Assembly: GCA_020205615.1 (NCBI GenBank)
Contig: CM035167.1
Span: 138,956,568-139,020,567, forward strand
Source: Panax quinquefolius
Lineage: Eukaryota; Streptophyta; Magnoliopsida; Apiales; Araliaceae
Length of the DNA: 64,000 nucleotides
Direction of reading: 5' to 3'
The notes under the pieces are model-generated. The model saw only the letters and a list, made by a program, of their open reading frames with translations. It did no database searches and was not told where the DNA came from. The translations under genes were made by a program, and so were the position numbers. Positions within the stretch are counted from its first letter, which is position 1. Each line of letters starts with the position of its first letter. Shown in pieces: positions 51,248 to 63,320 of this stretch.

Positions 51248-51902
51248 TGTTGGGTCATGATATTTTCTCTCTTTGGACCGGATAAATTGGACTTACTCAT
51301 TTAATTAATCCATTGGGCTTTTATTATTGAACTATGAAAGTCATTGAGTAGATCACCATATTATTTCCATTTTAGCCTTATAAATGAAAGATTCTGGTTC
51401 GATTGGATCGAACCCTTAGACATTTTAATATCTATTATTTTGACTTTGAATGATGAAAAAGCACGACGGTTGACTAGAAAGACCTACCATGCATTAATGT
51501 GGATGGGATCATGCTTACGGCCAGAAAACGAAAAAAAGAGTGGATAGACTACATGTAGTCGGCAGAACCCATCGATCGAGGGGTGTGTCGGGGGTAGTAG
51601 TGGGTGGCACAAGAATCCAGCAAAGAGAGTATAGTTTTAAGAGAAGTCTTCACAAAGAGGTATGTTCTCACACACATTATCATTCATAATCACATACACA
51701 CAACCGAGAATTATTATCTCTCTCTCAATACACTAGATATTACATCCTCCATTGTTAACCTTGTGAACACGTATACTGACTCTCACGCCTAAGCTATCCC
51801 CCGACGGAACCGCCGTCAAGCTTGTGGTGTTTATCGTGTTTACTGTGCAGGATCAGGGCGTTTTACGTGATTGGGACGTGGCAGAAGATCTTGGCGTTAA
51901 CA
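51248..51902 (+). repeat. 5' LTR (left boundary uncertain) of the Tat-type element
   Basis: The right boundary is supported: TTAACA at 51897-51902 ends in CA directly before the primer binding site. The left boundary is a guess between TGTTGGGTCATGA at 51248 and TGTCGGGGGTAG at about 51585, both TG-type starts. No second LTR is available for comparison. Confidence 0.5.
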
Positions 51903-51921
51903 TTGGCGCTAGAAGGAGGGG
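51903..51921 (+). other. Primer binding site
   Basis: TTGGCGCTAGAAGGAGGGG follows the LTR CA. 'Tggcgc' followed by a G-rich stretch is usual for Ty3/gypsy elements of the Tat group. The priming tRNA was not determined. Confidence 0.65.
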
Positions 51922-51975
51922 TAGTTCTAGTGTCATTAAAATTTTCAATCACAATTGTTTAACCTACTTCGGAAG

Positions 51976-53737
51976 ATGATAAGGAGTAGAGATGGTACAC
52001 CAGAAGGGCAGGCGATGGCTGTCAGCTCATCACTGCCTCGTACTTTAGTAAAGGATCGTCTGGGTCTTTCTAAAAGTGCTCACGAGAGCACGGTCTCTAA
52101 GCACAATTCAGGAGAACTTCGTCCGAAGATCCATGGTGGGGCCAGACGAAAGTTGGTTTTTAATGCTGATAAGGAGCGTGATCATGGTCAGGGGCGGGCG
52201 GAAGGCTCACCGACCAAGACTCATCGTCGAAGTGGTCAGGAGGACAGAGCTGCCAAATTGGCGAAGATGGCAGACAAAGCAGATAAAGCCTTGGAGGTTC
52301 TGTTAAAATAGATGGAAGATATAGCCGAACAGATGCTTCGGGTGGTGGAGTTAAGGGACGAAGCATCTAGCCATGTTCAGTCCGAGAGACGGAGTAGGCA
52401 TAAGGAGATGCCACGGCGAGAGGGTAAGAAACCGGAGCATTCTATGCATGTGTCTAGAGATCGTTCTCACAGTAGAAGGAGATCGAGGAACTGAACTCCC
52501 GTGGCCTCGAAAAAGACACTGATGGTTGTTGGTTCTCAGTATCGCGACGACGATAGACGAAGAAGCAGGTCGAGAGAGATCGTGCCAGAAACCAGAAGAA
52601 GAGAGTACCAGCATGACCATTCTCATCACGAGGATAGAATTACACGCCGAGTAGATTAAGAAGTCCCCAAGGGCAATGGGATCGGCAGGAAGAGGTCGAT
52701 CCATTCAAAGCGCCGAATGTCGCCAGAGAAGGAGGTCTCCTCATAATCCGAAGGTGTTGATTTTCTGGTGAAGGAGTTAAAAGAGCTCCGAAAGCAGCTG
52801 GCTGAGGTCCAACAGGTGAAGGACACTCCGGGAAAGAAGGCATCCCCTTTTTCCTCAGATATTCTCAAGGAGAAGGCAGATATCACCAAAAAGTTACCTC
52901 GTATGGAAAGCTATGATGGGTCCGGGGATCCTTATGACCATAGTCAGGCGTTCGACCGGCTGATGGACTATTATGACTTCACTGATGCTGCCAAGTGTCA
53001 CACTTTTGTCACGACGCTGAGAAAAGACGCGAGACAGTGGATGGGTACTTTACCATTAGATTCGATTTCCTCTTGGACCGAGCTTTTTGATAAGTTCCAC
53101 GCACGTTTTGGAAGCAACCGAAGAAGGGGAAAGCCTACGGGTTCTTTAGCACAAATCCGGCAGTTCACCAGTGAATCTTTAGGCCAATATGTAAAGAGGT
53201 TTAGAGAAGCGGTTGGTCGGTGTCCGACCTTAATGATCTCAAGTCGGGGGTTTGTTCGAGCAAAGCTAGATCTGGTGAAGTCCGAGAAGTTGGTGAAGAA
53301 GTTGATGTTTCACCATCCGAAAAGCCTGGCAGAAGCCTTTGACAAGGCAGAAGGCTATATTGTTGTAGAAGAGGCTATGAATAGTCTGAAAAATCCTTCT
53401 TTGAGCTAATTAAAGGAGATAGAGGTTCCCAAGACCGAAGTTGATCAGAGAAGAGTGGGGGGGTATAATCAAGGGTTAGAGGGCAGTTCGAAGAAGTACA
53501 ATAACTCGTGGCGGCAAAAAGTCAGCCGTCCAATTGCTTTTTGCCCCGAAGGTTAATAAGGTCTACACCAAACTGAACACAGATAGGTCGGTGATTTTGG
53601 ATCAGATCAGAAACCAACCTTTCTTCGAGCCACCTCGTGATAATTATAGGACAGGATAAGGCAACTCTCATAAATACTGTGGCTATCATCAAGCTGCTGG
53701 CCATGACACTAATGAGTGTTGCAATTTAAAGGATTTC
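51976..53737 (+). pseudogene. gag remnant of the Tat-type element
   Basis: Starting at an ATG at 51976, a charged N-terminal region is broken by a stop at 52309-52311 and by frameshifts. The capsid core (about 52903-53400) is readable: ESYDGSGDPYDH, DAAKCHTFVTTLRKDARQW and QIRQFTSESLGQYVKRFREA, matching the plant retrotransposon gag family. A zinc-knuckle-like motif follows near 53669-53715 (YCGYHQAAGHDTNEC). In this family the product forms the virus-like particle. Several stops show it is not translated as one protein. Confidence 0.8.
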
Positions 53738-56700
53738 GTGGAGAAGAAGATTCGAGGCGGCTTGCTGGTTCAATATGTGGCCGAGAAGGACCGCCAGGAT
53801 CAGCAGACTATCAACCGTACTGTTCAGATGGTTCAAGTGGTGCCACCCATCCAAAATGCTCCAGTACCACCGCCAAGGCACGTCGTTGATGTAATAACCG
53901 GTGGGTCTGTAGGGAAGTTGGTAGGGAAGAAGAGAAGGGCTTACCTTGATTCGGTCATGTCTGTGACAGATGCTCCCTTGAAGATTGACAGACCATTCCC
54001 AGGAACCGTCATATCATTTACGGATGCAGATTATCCTTCGGAACCCATCGAGCCACATGAAGGGGCATTAGTGATCACAGCACAAGTGGGCTCGGTGGAT
54101 GTGAAACGCATGATGATAGACAATGGGTCTTCGGTGGATATTCTGTATGCTCATGCTTATCAGAGGATGCATCTTGATGGGCAAAAAATGGAGGTCGGGC
54201 AGGAGGCTCCTCTATACGCTTTTTGAATAACGACCAGTCCAAAGTTGCGAGCACTATATGAACTCCCGGTTATCTTTAAGACAAAGACCTCAAAGAGTAG
54301 AGATGACGTGTAAATTCTATGTTGTGCATGTGGATTCGACCATAACGCCATACTTTGGGAAGGCCTACATTGATGGCTCTCAAGTCGTGACTCTATCCTC
54401 ATTTCAAAATCAAATTCCCCACGCGCATGGAGTAGAGAGAGGTGGCGGAGACTTAGATCCGCCCGACGATGTTATCTAATGCCGTTATTTCGTCCGGAAT
54501 GGGGTTAGCAAACGAAAAAAGACAATGGCAATTGAGATCGAACCCTTCATCGAGAGCGACTCGAACCGTTGGTAATCCCGCAGGGGGGGGACGGAGGAGA
54601 TTGAGTTGGTCATCGGAAAACCGGATAAGACAGTGAGGATTGGTTCGGGTCACCCAAACCTCTTGGACGAACCTTATGGAACTCTTTACGCTGCTATGCG
54701 GATATTTTTGCATGGGAACCACGAGACATGCCGGGAGTTAGCCGAAAGGTAGCTGAGCATAAACTAGAGATAGATCCTTCGAAGAAGCCAGTTCGTCAGA
54801 GAAGGTGGATCTTTGCGCCAGAACGACATAAGATCATTGATGAAGAGGTTGCAAAGTTGCTAGCTGCTGACTTCATCTACGAAATTGATTACCTAGAGTG
54901 GATAGCAAATGTGGTGTTGGTGCAGAAGCAGAATGGAAAATGGCGGGTTTGCATCAACTACACCGATCTCAATAAATCTTGTCCGAAGGACTTTTATCCT
55001 CTTCCCCATATCGATCAGCTCATCGATGCCACTTCGGGGTATGCACTACTAAGCTTTATGGATGCTTTTTCAGGTTATCATCAAATATCCATGTGCAAAG
55101 AGGACATTCCAAAGACAGCGTTCATTACACACCGTTCGGTGTACGCCTATAAAAGATGACTTTTGGCCTCATAAATCTTTGGAGCCACCTACCAAAGAAT
55201 GATGAACTTCATCTTGACAAAATTGGGAGGAACATGGAGGTTTATGTAGATGACATGATCGTGAAGAGTATGCAGATTCAGAAGCATTTGGACGACCTGG
55301 AGGAATGCTTTCAGACTGTCCGTTATCGTCAACTGAGACTCAATCCGGCCAAATGTACTTTCGGCCTTAGTGCGAAAAAAGTTTCAGGTTATCCGGTCAT
55401 CGAGAGGGCATCGAGGCCAACCCGGAGAAGATCCAGGCCATTCTTGATATGAAGACTCCTCAGTCATTCAAGGACGTCCAACGTCTGACTGGTAGGATTG
55501 CAGCTTTAAGGAGGTTCGTCGCCAAATCTGCGGAGAGATGCCTTCGCTTTCTTTGACACATTGAAAGGGTAGAAGAATGCGAAGACGCGTTCCAGTGGAC
55601 TTTGAGTGTGAAGACGCCTTCAAGGCATAAAGACATATCATCTTTCGCTCCTTTATTGGTAAAGCTTTGCCCCCAAGCAGAGACCTTATATTTGTACCTT
55701 GCAGCAAGTTCGTTGGCGGTTGGAGCAGTGTTGGTTCGAGAGATCAGTGGGAAGCAGCATCCGGTCTATTATGTCAGCCACGTCCTGCGAGATGCTGAAA
55801 CCAGGTATCCGAATATTGAGAAATTTGCCTTTGCCTTAATAATTGCTAGTAGAAAGCTTCGGCAATATTTTCAAGGTCGGCTCCTGGTCGTCTACACGGA
55901 TCAGCCATTGAAGAAGATGATGGGCAAGCCAGAGGTCTCAGGCAGATTAGCAGCATGGACTATAGATTTGTCCCAATTTTTCATCGAATACCATCCCCGA
56001 ACGGCCATCAAGGGTCAAGCCTTGGCCGATTTTATGGTGGAATGTTCATTCACCAAAGCAGATGCAGAGTTGCCAGAGGTCAATCGTCCGATCCGGCGAC
56101 AGCTTCTTCTTCTTCGCCAGGTCGAGAATGTTTGGACGCCAGATGCAGATGGATCCTCTACGACGATTAGTAGTAAGGCGAATTATTTTGACAAGTCCGG
56201 AGGATTCAAGGTTCAATGAGCCATCGAGTTCGGGTTTAAAGCGATTTAACAACAAAGCCTGAAGCGGTGTTAGCGGGTGTCCGATTGGCAAGGAGTCTAG
56301 AAGTCCGAAGTTGATCATTTATAGTGTTTCTCAATTGGTCGTTAAACAATTTGCCGGAGATTATGAAGCTCGTGGGACCCGGATGATCAAGTATCTCGCG
56401 GAATTAAAAGACCGACTTCAATATTTCGCTTCGTATGAGTTTCAGGGCATAGAGTGTAATGACAATTCCATTGCCGGCGACCTTCGTCGAAAGTCGCCAC
56501 TCGCAGATGCGAGATGTTTTCAACGGATCGGTTTATTTGGAAGTTTTCAAAGTAAATGTAAGTGTTCAGACGACGGTGATGTGTATCGAGCGATCTAGCT
56601 GCTGGATGACCCCCTACATCGAGTATTTGGCAGATGGCGTCCTTCCTTCGGATCAGATGCTGGCAAAGAAGATCAAGTACAAGAGTGTCAATTTTGTTCT

Positions 56701-57832
56701 TATTGATGGGGATCTTTATCGATTGGCATTTTCCTCACCATTGCTGAAATGTTTGGTTCCGTCCGAGGCCGAGTATGCTCTTCGGGAGGTTCACGAGGGT
56801 ATTTGCGGTGATCATATGGCTGCCAAGTCTTTAGCTTATAAAGTACTTCGACAAGGATACTATTGGCCTACAATTTTTAAGGAAGCTACAGAATATGTCA
56901 AGAAATGTGAAAAATGCCAGCTCAATAGTTCGATCCCACATCAGCCACCGAATGAGCTATATTCGATTTTATCTCCTATACCCTTCGCTGTCTGGGGGGT
57001 GGATATATTGGGTCCGGTTGCCTAAAGCTAAAGGTCAGTCACTTTTTCATAGTTGCGCTATCGATTACATGACTAAGTGGGTAGAGGCGAAACCACTTCG
57101 GTCAATAACGGAACAAGAGTGCTTGAAGTTCATAAAAGAGTCCAAGTAGTGTTTCGCGCCGGGATCCCTAGAGTGTTGATATCGGACAACGGACGCGATT
57201 CGTGGGTTCAAAATTTGAAGGATTTTTAGGGATCCGGGGATTCAACACAAGAAGACTTGGTGGCTCATCCACAATGAATGGGCAAGTCGAGGTGACCAAC
57301 GGGATGACTTCTTGAATGGAATCAGCCGCAGATGGATGAAGTTAAAGGGAGATGGCGGAAGAAGCGCTGGCGGTTGTGGGCTTACCGAACTACATCGAGG
57401 ACCACCATGCAGGGGATTCACCCCCTTCGATTGGCCTATGGTAATCGATGCCTTAGTCCCGGTTGAAATCGGATCTCCAAGTCTTCGTCGGTCGATTCAA
57501 AGAGATCTCAATGACGAAGGATGAAAGCTAACCTGGACCTGCTAGAAGAAGTCAGAGAGGTAGCTTTGCTCAAATTGGCTGCTTATCAACGAAGGGTAGC
57601 CAAACATTACAACAAAGGGGTCAAACTTCGTAGATTCAAAGTAGGAGACTTCGTCCTTAGAGAAGCCGAAGCATCTACGCCTTCAAACACAGGAAAGTTA
57701 ATACCGAACTGGGAAGGGCCGTATGAGGTGATCGAAGTATCAAAGCCAGGTACTTATCGGTTAAAGGCACTAGATGGTTCCGAAATCAAGAATACTTGGC
57801 ACGTTTTTGTGCTTCGGAAATATTTTCAATAG
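53738..57832 (+). pseudogene. pol remnant: protease, RT, RNase H (two), integrase
   Basis: The protease region carries MIDNGSSVDIL (54113-54145; the DNGSS box stands where D-T/S-G is usual). RT begins near 54728, with CINYTDLNKSCPKD, LLSFMDAFSGYHQI and YVDD (55243-55254). A frameshift near 55160-55235 separates its halves. RNase H (55602-56219) includes VYTDQPLKKMM and LADFMVE; a second, frameshifted RNase H-like segment (about 56100-56480) has SVSQLVVKQFAGDYEARG. Integrase (56591-57832) retains the His/Cys zinc site (EKCQ near 56920), VWGVDILGPV, IDYMTKWVEAKP, a broken catalytic core (about 57150-57420) and the C-terminal GPYEV...NTWHVFVLRKYFQ. Multiple frames are needed, so no functional polyprotein exists. 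Confidence 0.85.
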
Positions 57833-57900
57833 AGATTAAGTCAGTTTACCGGAAGTCTGTACACGATTGTTCATTATCAATAAAAAGTCACTTTTTCACA

Positions 57901-58398
57901 ATTGATCCTAGTCTTATTTGTCCTAAGGTCACAATGGTGTAAGGAGGTATGGTAGGACTCGCTGGCCATTCGATGACAGCCCATTTATTGTTCTACCCCG
58001 AGTGGTAGACAAAGGTCCTTATGATCATATATTGATTTTACCAAGGGTGGTAAATCAATGGTCACTATTGATCCTGGTCCTATTTGTCCTAAGGTCACGA
58101 GTTTGTAAGGAGGTATGGTAGGACTCCCTGGCCATTCGATGGCAGCCCATTTATTGTTCTACCCCGAGTGGTAGACAAAGGTCCTTATGATCTTATATTG
58201 ATTTTACCAAGGGTGGTAAGTCAATGGTCACTATTGATCCTGGTCCTATTTGTCCTAAGGTCACAATGGTGTAAGAAGGTATGGTAGGACTCGCTGGCCA
58301 TTCGATGGCAGCCCATTTATTGTTCTACCCCGAGTGGTAGACAAAGGTCCTTATGATCCTATATTGATTTTACCAAGGGTGGTAAGTCAATGGTCACA
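57901..58398 (+). repeat. Three 166-bp tandem repeats between integrase and the antisense ORF
   Basis: The start phrase ATTGATCC recurs at 57901, 58067, 58233 and 58399, giving three complete units of exactly 166 bp with few differences, plus the start of a fourth. Each unit has two near-palindromic words, TACCCCGAGTGGTA and TACCAAGGGTGGTA. The TACCCCGAGTGGTA word appears once more downstream (about 58449). Tandem arrays at this position are known in Tat/Ogre-type elements. Confidence 0.95.
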
Positions 58399-58861
58399 AT
58401 TGATCCTTATATCTTGATCCTTATATCTTGGTCCTTATATACTTGTTATACCCCGAGTGGTAAGCAAGATTCTGATGGTGTAAGGAGGATCAGCCAAATT
58501 CACCTCACACATGACCGATCTCACACTTCGGTACCGATGAGTATATATTACTTTATTTTGTTTAAGTGTTGAGTTCAGTTCATTCAATTCAGTTAAGTTG
58601 AATCCTGTCCGTAAAATTCAATTCACTTCATTTCATAAATTAACTGTTATATGTTGTATCTGATTCATTAGTTGGGTTCGGTTTATTGATACTGAATTAT
58701 TGACAAGAAATTGACCAAAACGAAGTCATAATCAAGAACAGTTGAAGATTTATCAATAATATAAAACATTCATTCATTCAAGTCAATCATAAACTAATCA
58801 CATGAACATAAAAAGCTTAAAGTAGTTAAATTTTTACATAGAACAAAAACAGGAGGGACAT

Positions 58862-60419
58862 TCAGGCGCCACCTTCGTCATCGGAGTTGAGTAAGGCCGG
58901 GTCCAGCTGAGCAGCAGATAGCTTTTCTTTACCTCGCTCTCGGCAATCTTCGTACCCCTCCGAATATACCTTCATGATTTCGGCATTGAGTTAAATCGAA
59001 TCCTCAGAGTCCGCTTGAATCGCTTCCGGGAGTTCTTCTACGTAAGAGGACCCCGTCCCTCAAGATCCTTTATTTTGTGACGAAGTTTATGACGTTTGGC
59101 CTTATGCCTTCGCTTTTCGTCCTGGGCCTTCGTCTGAGCCTCGCCAAGTTGAATCGCCAAGCTTCGGTTGGCTGAAGAAAACTCCTCATTTTTGGCCTTC
59201 AGGAGTAGGTTTTCTTCAACCAAGCCGGCGTTCATGTCAGTTAAAGCTTGTTGGCTGGCTTCGGACGCAACCAACCCATCCCTCGTGGCCCTTAACTCGT
59301 CTTGAGGACGTCTTCAGTCCATCTGGCCGATCGAATTAATTTCGCTTGAAGGTCGTTGATTGTATGAAAAACATCTTCACGATCGGCCCTCTCTCGATCC
59401 AAGGTTGATTTCAGAATATTAATCTCCTGCCTCATGAAATCCTCCTCGGCCTCCTCATTTATGTGTCTCGGACGTAAACGTCCGAAGACAGCGTTAGCCT
59501 GCATATTTTCAAAATATTCAAGTCAATGTCCAGATATCCAAATGAGAACAGAGAAATAGAAGATAAAGAAATTATTATTTACCTTAGCCAGATAGCTCAT
59601 CCCCTCATCGAGCAGATTTAAAATTCAGTATGATCATCGAACCGATGGTAAATCGTTGTTAGGATTTAAAGCTCCAAAGAGGTCAAAGGGGAAATTCGCA
59701 TTAAATGTAGGCCACAAGGTCGGAGACCCCATAGCCTCGGCATGATAACCCCGACCAAGGACCGGGTCGTTCGGGGAAGGTCTCGACTTTCGGGAGAAAA
59801 ATTTATTCAGAGGGGTAGGGACCACATGTATGGTTTCAGGTGAAGGGGATTTATTTGGGACGGGTTCTCGAGGGGTGAGGCGTAGAGTAACTTCCTGGAT
59901 GGTCAAAAAAGCGCTTCTCTTCTCGGATAAGCGTTGGAACCACTTCGTCTGGTCACCGTCTTCTAATCTGTATTTTCTGAGGGGCACGAAGGGTGGGATG
60001 ATCGAAGACTGAGGCACCATGAGTTCTTCGGTAGTTAGCGGGGTTATTTTAGTTTTTAATTTTTTGGTCCGGAGGACACTTCTTCGATCAGGACGATCGA
60101 GTAAACCTCATCGTCGAGGGATAGATGTGGGGATTGGCTCTGTTTCTGGAATGGATTCAGAAGGGGTGATAAGAGGTGTTGACCTGGGCTTTCTAGTGGC
60201 CCTTCTCTTCTGACGAGGATGGAGGGTCTCTTCCGGTACAGGAACCTCTTCAGCCTCTGGCTCTTCGTCGAATTCGTCAGTATGTATTTAAAAGTCGGCT
60301 CGGGCCGGCCGGAATAGCTTTCGTTGGCAGATTCTCAACGACTTCAAGACTTCCTAGATTAAGAAATCTTGAACTCCTTTATTTCTAAGGAGCTCGATTC
60401 GATCGAGATAATCTTGCAT
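58862..60419 (-). pseudogene. Antisense ORF of the Tat-type element (coiled-coil protein), degraded
   Basis: Read on the minus strand from an ATG at 60419, the frame gives MQDYLDRIELLRNKG, an acidic/Pro-rich stretch with PEETLHPRQKRRATRKPRS, and a segment from 60020 to 59634 containing KRSAFLTIQEVTLRLTPRE. After a non-coding stretch (possibly an intron) come helical regions (59504-59292 and 59274-59038) rich in Glu/Lys/Arg heptads (EEDFMRQEINILKSTLDRER; LLLKAKNEEFSSANRSLA). The end reads EGYEDCRERGKEK then LLNSDDEGGA and a stop at 58864-58862. Stops at several points show decay. Tat elements such as Retand are known to carry an antisense ORF here; its function is not established. Confidence 0.7.
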
Positions 60420-60555
60420 GAAACAAACAAATCCTATGTTAGATTACACATCATAAAAACATTTTCGTAAATTTATATATACGAAATAGACCAAGGTGCT
60501 TACACTTATGGTCATATAACCATGTTCGCTTGAGAGAGTCCATATTTCCACTCCT

Positions 60556-61335
60556 CACTACAACAAAGAGCTTATCACCGCACTTGGTCGCAGATAGCTA
60601 TCTGCGATCGAATGCGGTCGCTGATAGTCGTCGCATAAAATCTGGTGCTGGGATGCACATCAGCGACCACTATTAGCGACCGAGATATCTGCGATCGTAT
60701 GAAGCGTAATCAAATGACAAATACGATCATTGAAAAATCAAAGATGGTCCAGGCCAAAGTCGACGTGGTCCGACGTCGTCGACGATTGATATCAGCTGAC
60801 AGACGCGGTCAGCCGATACTATGCCGTCGTCGCTAATAACGTTTCGTGACCGCATCGACGCGTCGACGATATGAAAAAAAATCTGACCCATGATTTTTGT
60901 TTGTTTTGTAGAATTCCCAAAAACTCGCTCTGCTTTTCTACCCGCTTTATCCCAACACACATACACACCAAGATAAACAACATACAAAACAATATAAACA
61001 TCCATCGTCCACCAACACATACACCAAACTAGTATATAAACCTTTAAAAACCAATATGATTTGAATAAATATAATAACATTTCAAAACTTGTTTAAGTAA
61101 CATATATACAAACATCCAAATAATGAATATACAAGTACAAGGAGAGTTATCTCAGCGCCATCCTCCTTGATCACCTCGTAATTAACAAAATAATAAAACA
61201 AGTTACAAATATAATAAATATGTTGATCATTGGTATATATTACGACAATACATACAACAAATTGATTTTATACCTCGTCGCCATCCCCATGTCGTCTCTG
61301 CTCACTGCCGCCATTATCGCTTTCCTGGACGCCCC
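60556..61335 (+). mobile_element. CACTA (En/Spm-type) transposon terminus and adjoining DNA
   Basis: CACTACAACAAAGAGC at 60556 is the standard start of plant CACTA elements. It is followed by subterminal direct and inverted copies of GCGACC / GGTCGC words (ATCTGCGATCG, TATTAGCGACCG, GCGGTCGCTG) up to about 60870. CCT lies just outside as a possible 3-bp target site. No matching TAGTG terminus with the same flank was found to the right, so only one end is present here. 60900-61335 is AT-rich, with exon-like patches near 61150 and 61285-61375. Confidence 0.65.
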
Positions 61336-62329
61336 AAAATTAGGTATACGCCACCCATCTTGGGTCGCCACTTACATGGTACATAAATTCAAATACAACT
61401 TACTAATATAATTGTCGGTATAATATGACATAAATCGTGAGTTTGAATACAAATATTGTCTACTAGATATTATACAAACTCAAAAGGAGTCCTCATTACT
61501 ACTATTATCACACTATTTCACGAGAATAGTGAGGACTACTAATGCTATCCTCTCGGACCATTCTCCGTTCCCGACTCGTCCTAGCTATGTTCTCATTTCT
61601 CAAGAGAACGGTGAAAAAAAGGGTGAGCTCAACTAGCCCAAAGAAGAAATATTATGACTAAGATAATGCGAGAATAATTTATCATTAGCCTTCAACAAAG
61701 TGTTAAACCGATAAAATACAATAGACAACAAGTTTAAGCTGCAATGAATAAGCAATCCATTAAAAGAGTCAAGTAGAGAATAAAGTCTATTATCTTTTAG
61801 GTTTTAAAAGGTTTTTCATCATTGTTATAATTTGAGACTCAAACTTTAATAAATAATCCACATCATCGAATCACCCTCGCACTACTACCAACGATATTCA
61901 TCAAATTATCAATGGTCACGACTATACCGAATCACCCCCGGTCATAATCATACCAATAACTATCCATCATCGCATTACATGTGCCAACGAGGACTTTTAT
62001 CACATCATTTATAACAAGCCATGATTATACCGAATGATCCTCGGTCATAATCATCGTCAAAGACAAAGATAACATAATATAACATGAGGATGATGATAAT
62101 GACATAATAATTCAATAAAACAAGTTCAAGAATTATTTTATCCAGAATTATTAACGCCCAAATTGTCAAAATGATACTGCTTTTGTAGAGTAAAATTCAA
62201 GAATGATCGGAAGAATATTTTCATGAAAAGATATCTTTGGAAGAAGCGCAAATATCAAGGATATTCCACTAATTTCATGGAGTATAAGTCAAAGATTTAA
62301 CCAACTGAGTATAATAAAGAATGGAATAA

Positions 62330-62815
62330 CAAAAGAAATCACCACGCATGCGATTGCAGATAGGCAAAGTTATTCCAATGAATAATAATAACGGAACCAG
62401 TGTCGGTGAAATTCACAATTTCGCAGGATGATCCAAATGTAATAATAAATCTTTGAATAATAAACAATGGAACCGAAGTCGGTGTAAAACACATGACAAG
62501 ATATTCCAATGAGAATAATAAATGCGGAATAATAAACAATGGAACCCAGTCAGGTGTAAAACACATGCGATGTGATATTCCAATGTAATAATAAAGAATG
62601 GAATAATGTAAGGAGATCACCAAGTATAGGGGATTCCGCAGATACAAAGTTATTCCAATAGAATAAATAAGAATGGAATAATATAAGGATTTCACTAAGT
62701 ATAGGGTACGCTGCAGATACAAAGTTATGTATAGGGTATACCACTTTTTACAAAAGTTATTCCAATGTAATAATAAGCAATGGAATAACAACAATTCTTC
62801 TTCATGAATAAGAAA
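62330..62815 (-). repeat. Serial TTATTCCA...TGGAATAA hairpin units in copy B
   Basis: Seven or so units follow the same plan as in copy A, in better condition: 8-bp complementary ends around a TTTATTATTA-type loop, separated by about 30-50 bp that repeat 'tatgtatctgcag' or 'tgtgttttacacc' phrases. The 161-codon minus-strand ORF across this block is a by-product of the repeats. Confidence 0.65.
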
Positions 62816-63007
62816 GAATAACACCCTTACAGGTACAACAAATAATATTCCCCGCCTTAGAAGAATCGAATATTGGTAAGGTGAAGTAGAGAATAATACT
62901 TTTCTTCTTTTTTCTATAGTTTCTCTCTAGAGTTTCAAAGTGAATTCGTGAAAATAATAAAGCACTAGGCCTCTATTTATAGAAGATTTCTAGCTTAAGA
63001 CCGCCAT

Positions 63008-63164
63008 GTGAAAAGGCAAGTGGCTTGACGATTTGGTGATGTGAAAAGAAAAGTGGTTTGGACGCTCTGTAATGTGAAACGACAAGTGGTTCGACGCTCA
63101 GTAATGTGAAACGATAAGTGGTTCGCCTTTTGTAATGTGAAACGACAAGTGGTTCGACGTCGGT
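63008..63164 (-). repeat. Five tandem units of about 32 bp in copy B
   Basis: On the plus strand the unit reads GTGAAACGACAAGTGGTTCG then ACGCTCAGTAAT, repeated five times with drift. It lies just upstream of the putative TATA of the repeat. Confidence 0.85.
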
Positions 63165-63320
63165 AAAGGTAATTACTATTGACGAAGGTAATTCTTATTC
63201 ACAAGGGTAATTACTATTGACGAAGGTAATTACTATTGATTAAGGTAATTACTATTCATAAAGGTAATTACTATCGACGAAGGTAATTACTATTCACAAA
63301 GGTAATTACTATCGACGAAG
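63165..63320 (-). repeat. Eight tandem units of about 19 bp in copy B
   Basis: On the plus strand the unit is AAGGTAATTACTATTGACG with an alternating CAC/CGACG/CATA end, repeated eight times and immediately adjacent to the 32-bp array. Confidence 0.9.

Larger units (their letters stand above)
51248..60555 (+). mobile_element. Decayed Ty3/gypsy Tat-lineage LTR retrotransposon (3' end interrupted)
   Basis: Order on the plus strand: 5' LTR region, primer binding site, gag, protease, reverse transcriptase, RNase H, a second RNase H-like domain, integrase, a 166-bp tandem array, then an antisense ORF. Two RNase H domains, absence of a chromodomain, and extra DNA with an antisense ORF between integrase and the 3' LTR are hallmarks of the Tat lineage of plant Ty3/gypsy elements. 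The 3' LTR is not found before the CACTA terminus at 60556, so the element is cut there; its remainder may lie beyond the window. Many frameshifts and stops make it non-autonomous. Confidence 0.85.

Noticed and set aside
54728..55452. Intact reverse transcriptase
   Set aside because: The two halves are in different frames with a break before the YVDD box, so this is a pseudogene segment of the Tat element.
60727..61080. 117-codon minus-strand ORF
   Set aside because: It runs through CACTA subterminal repeats and AT-rich DNA, with no homology to the transposase that I can recognise.
62339..62824. 161-codon minus-strand ORF with repeated LFHSLLLHWNN-like peptides
   Set aside because: The peptide repeats come from the tandem hairpin units of the LTR-like element; there is no protein-family motif.
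63165..63320. CRISPR-like spaced repeats
   Set aside because: Units are about 19 bp with no unique spacers and lie in a plant retroelement; this is an ordinary tandem array.
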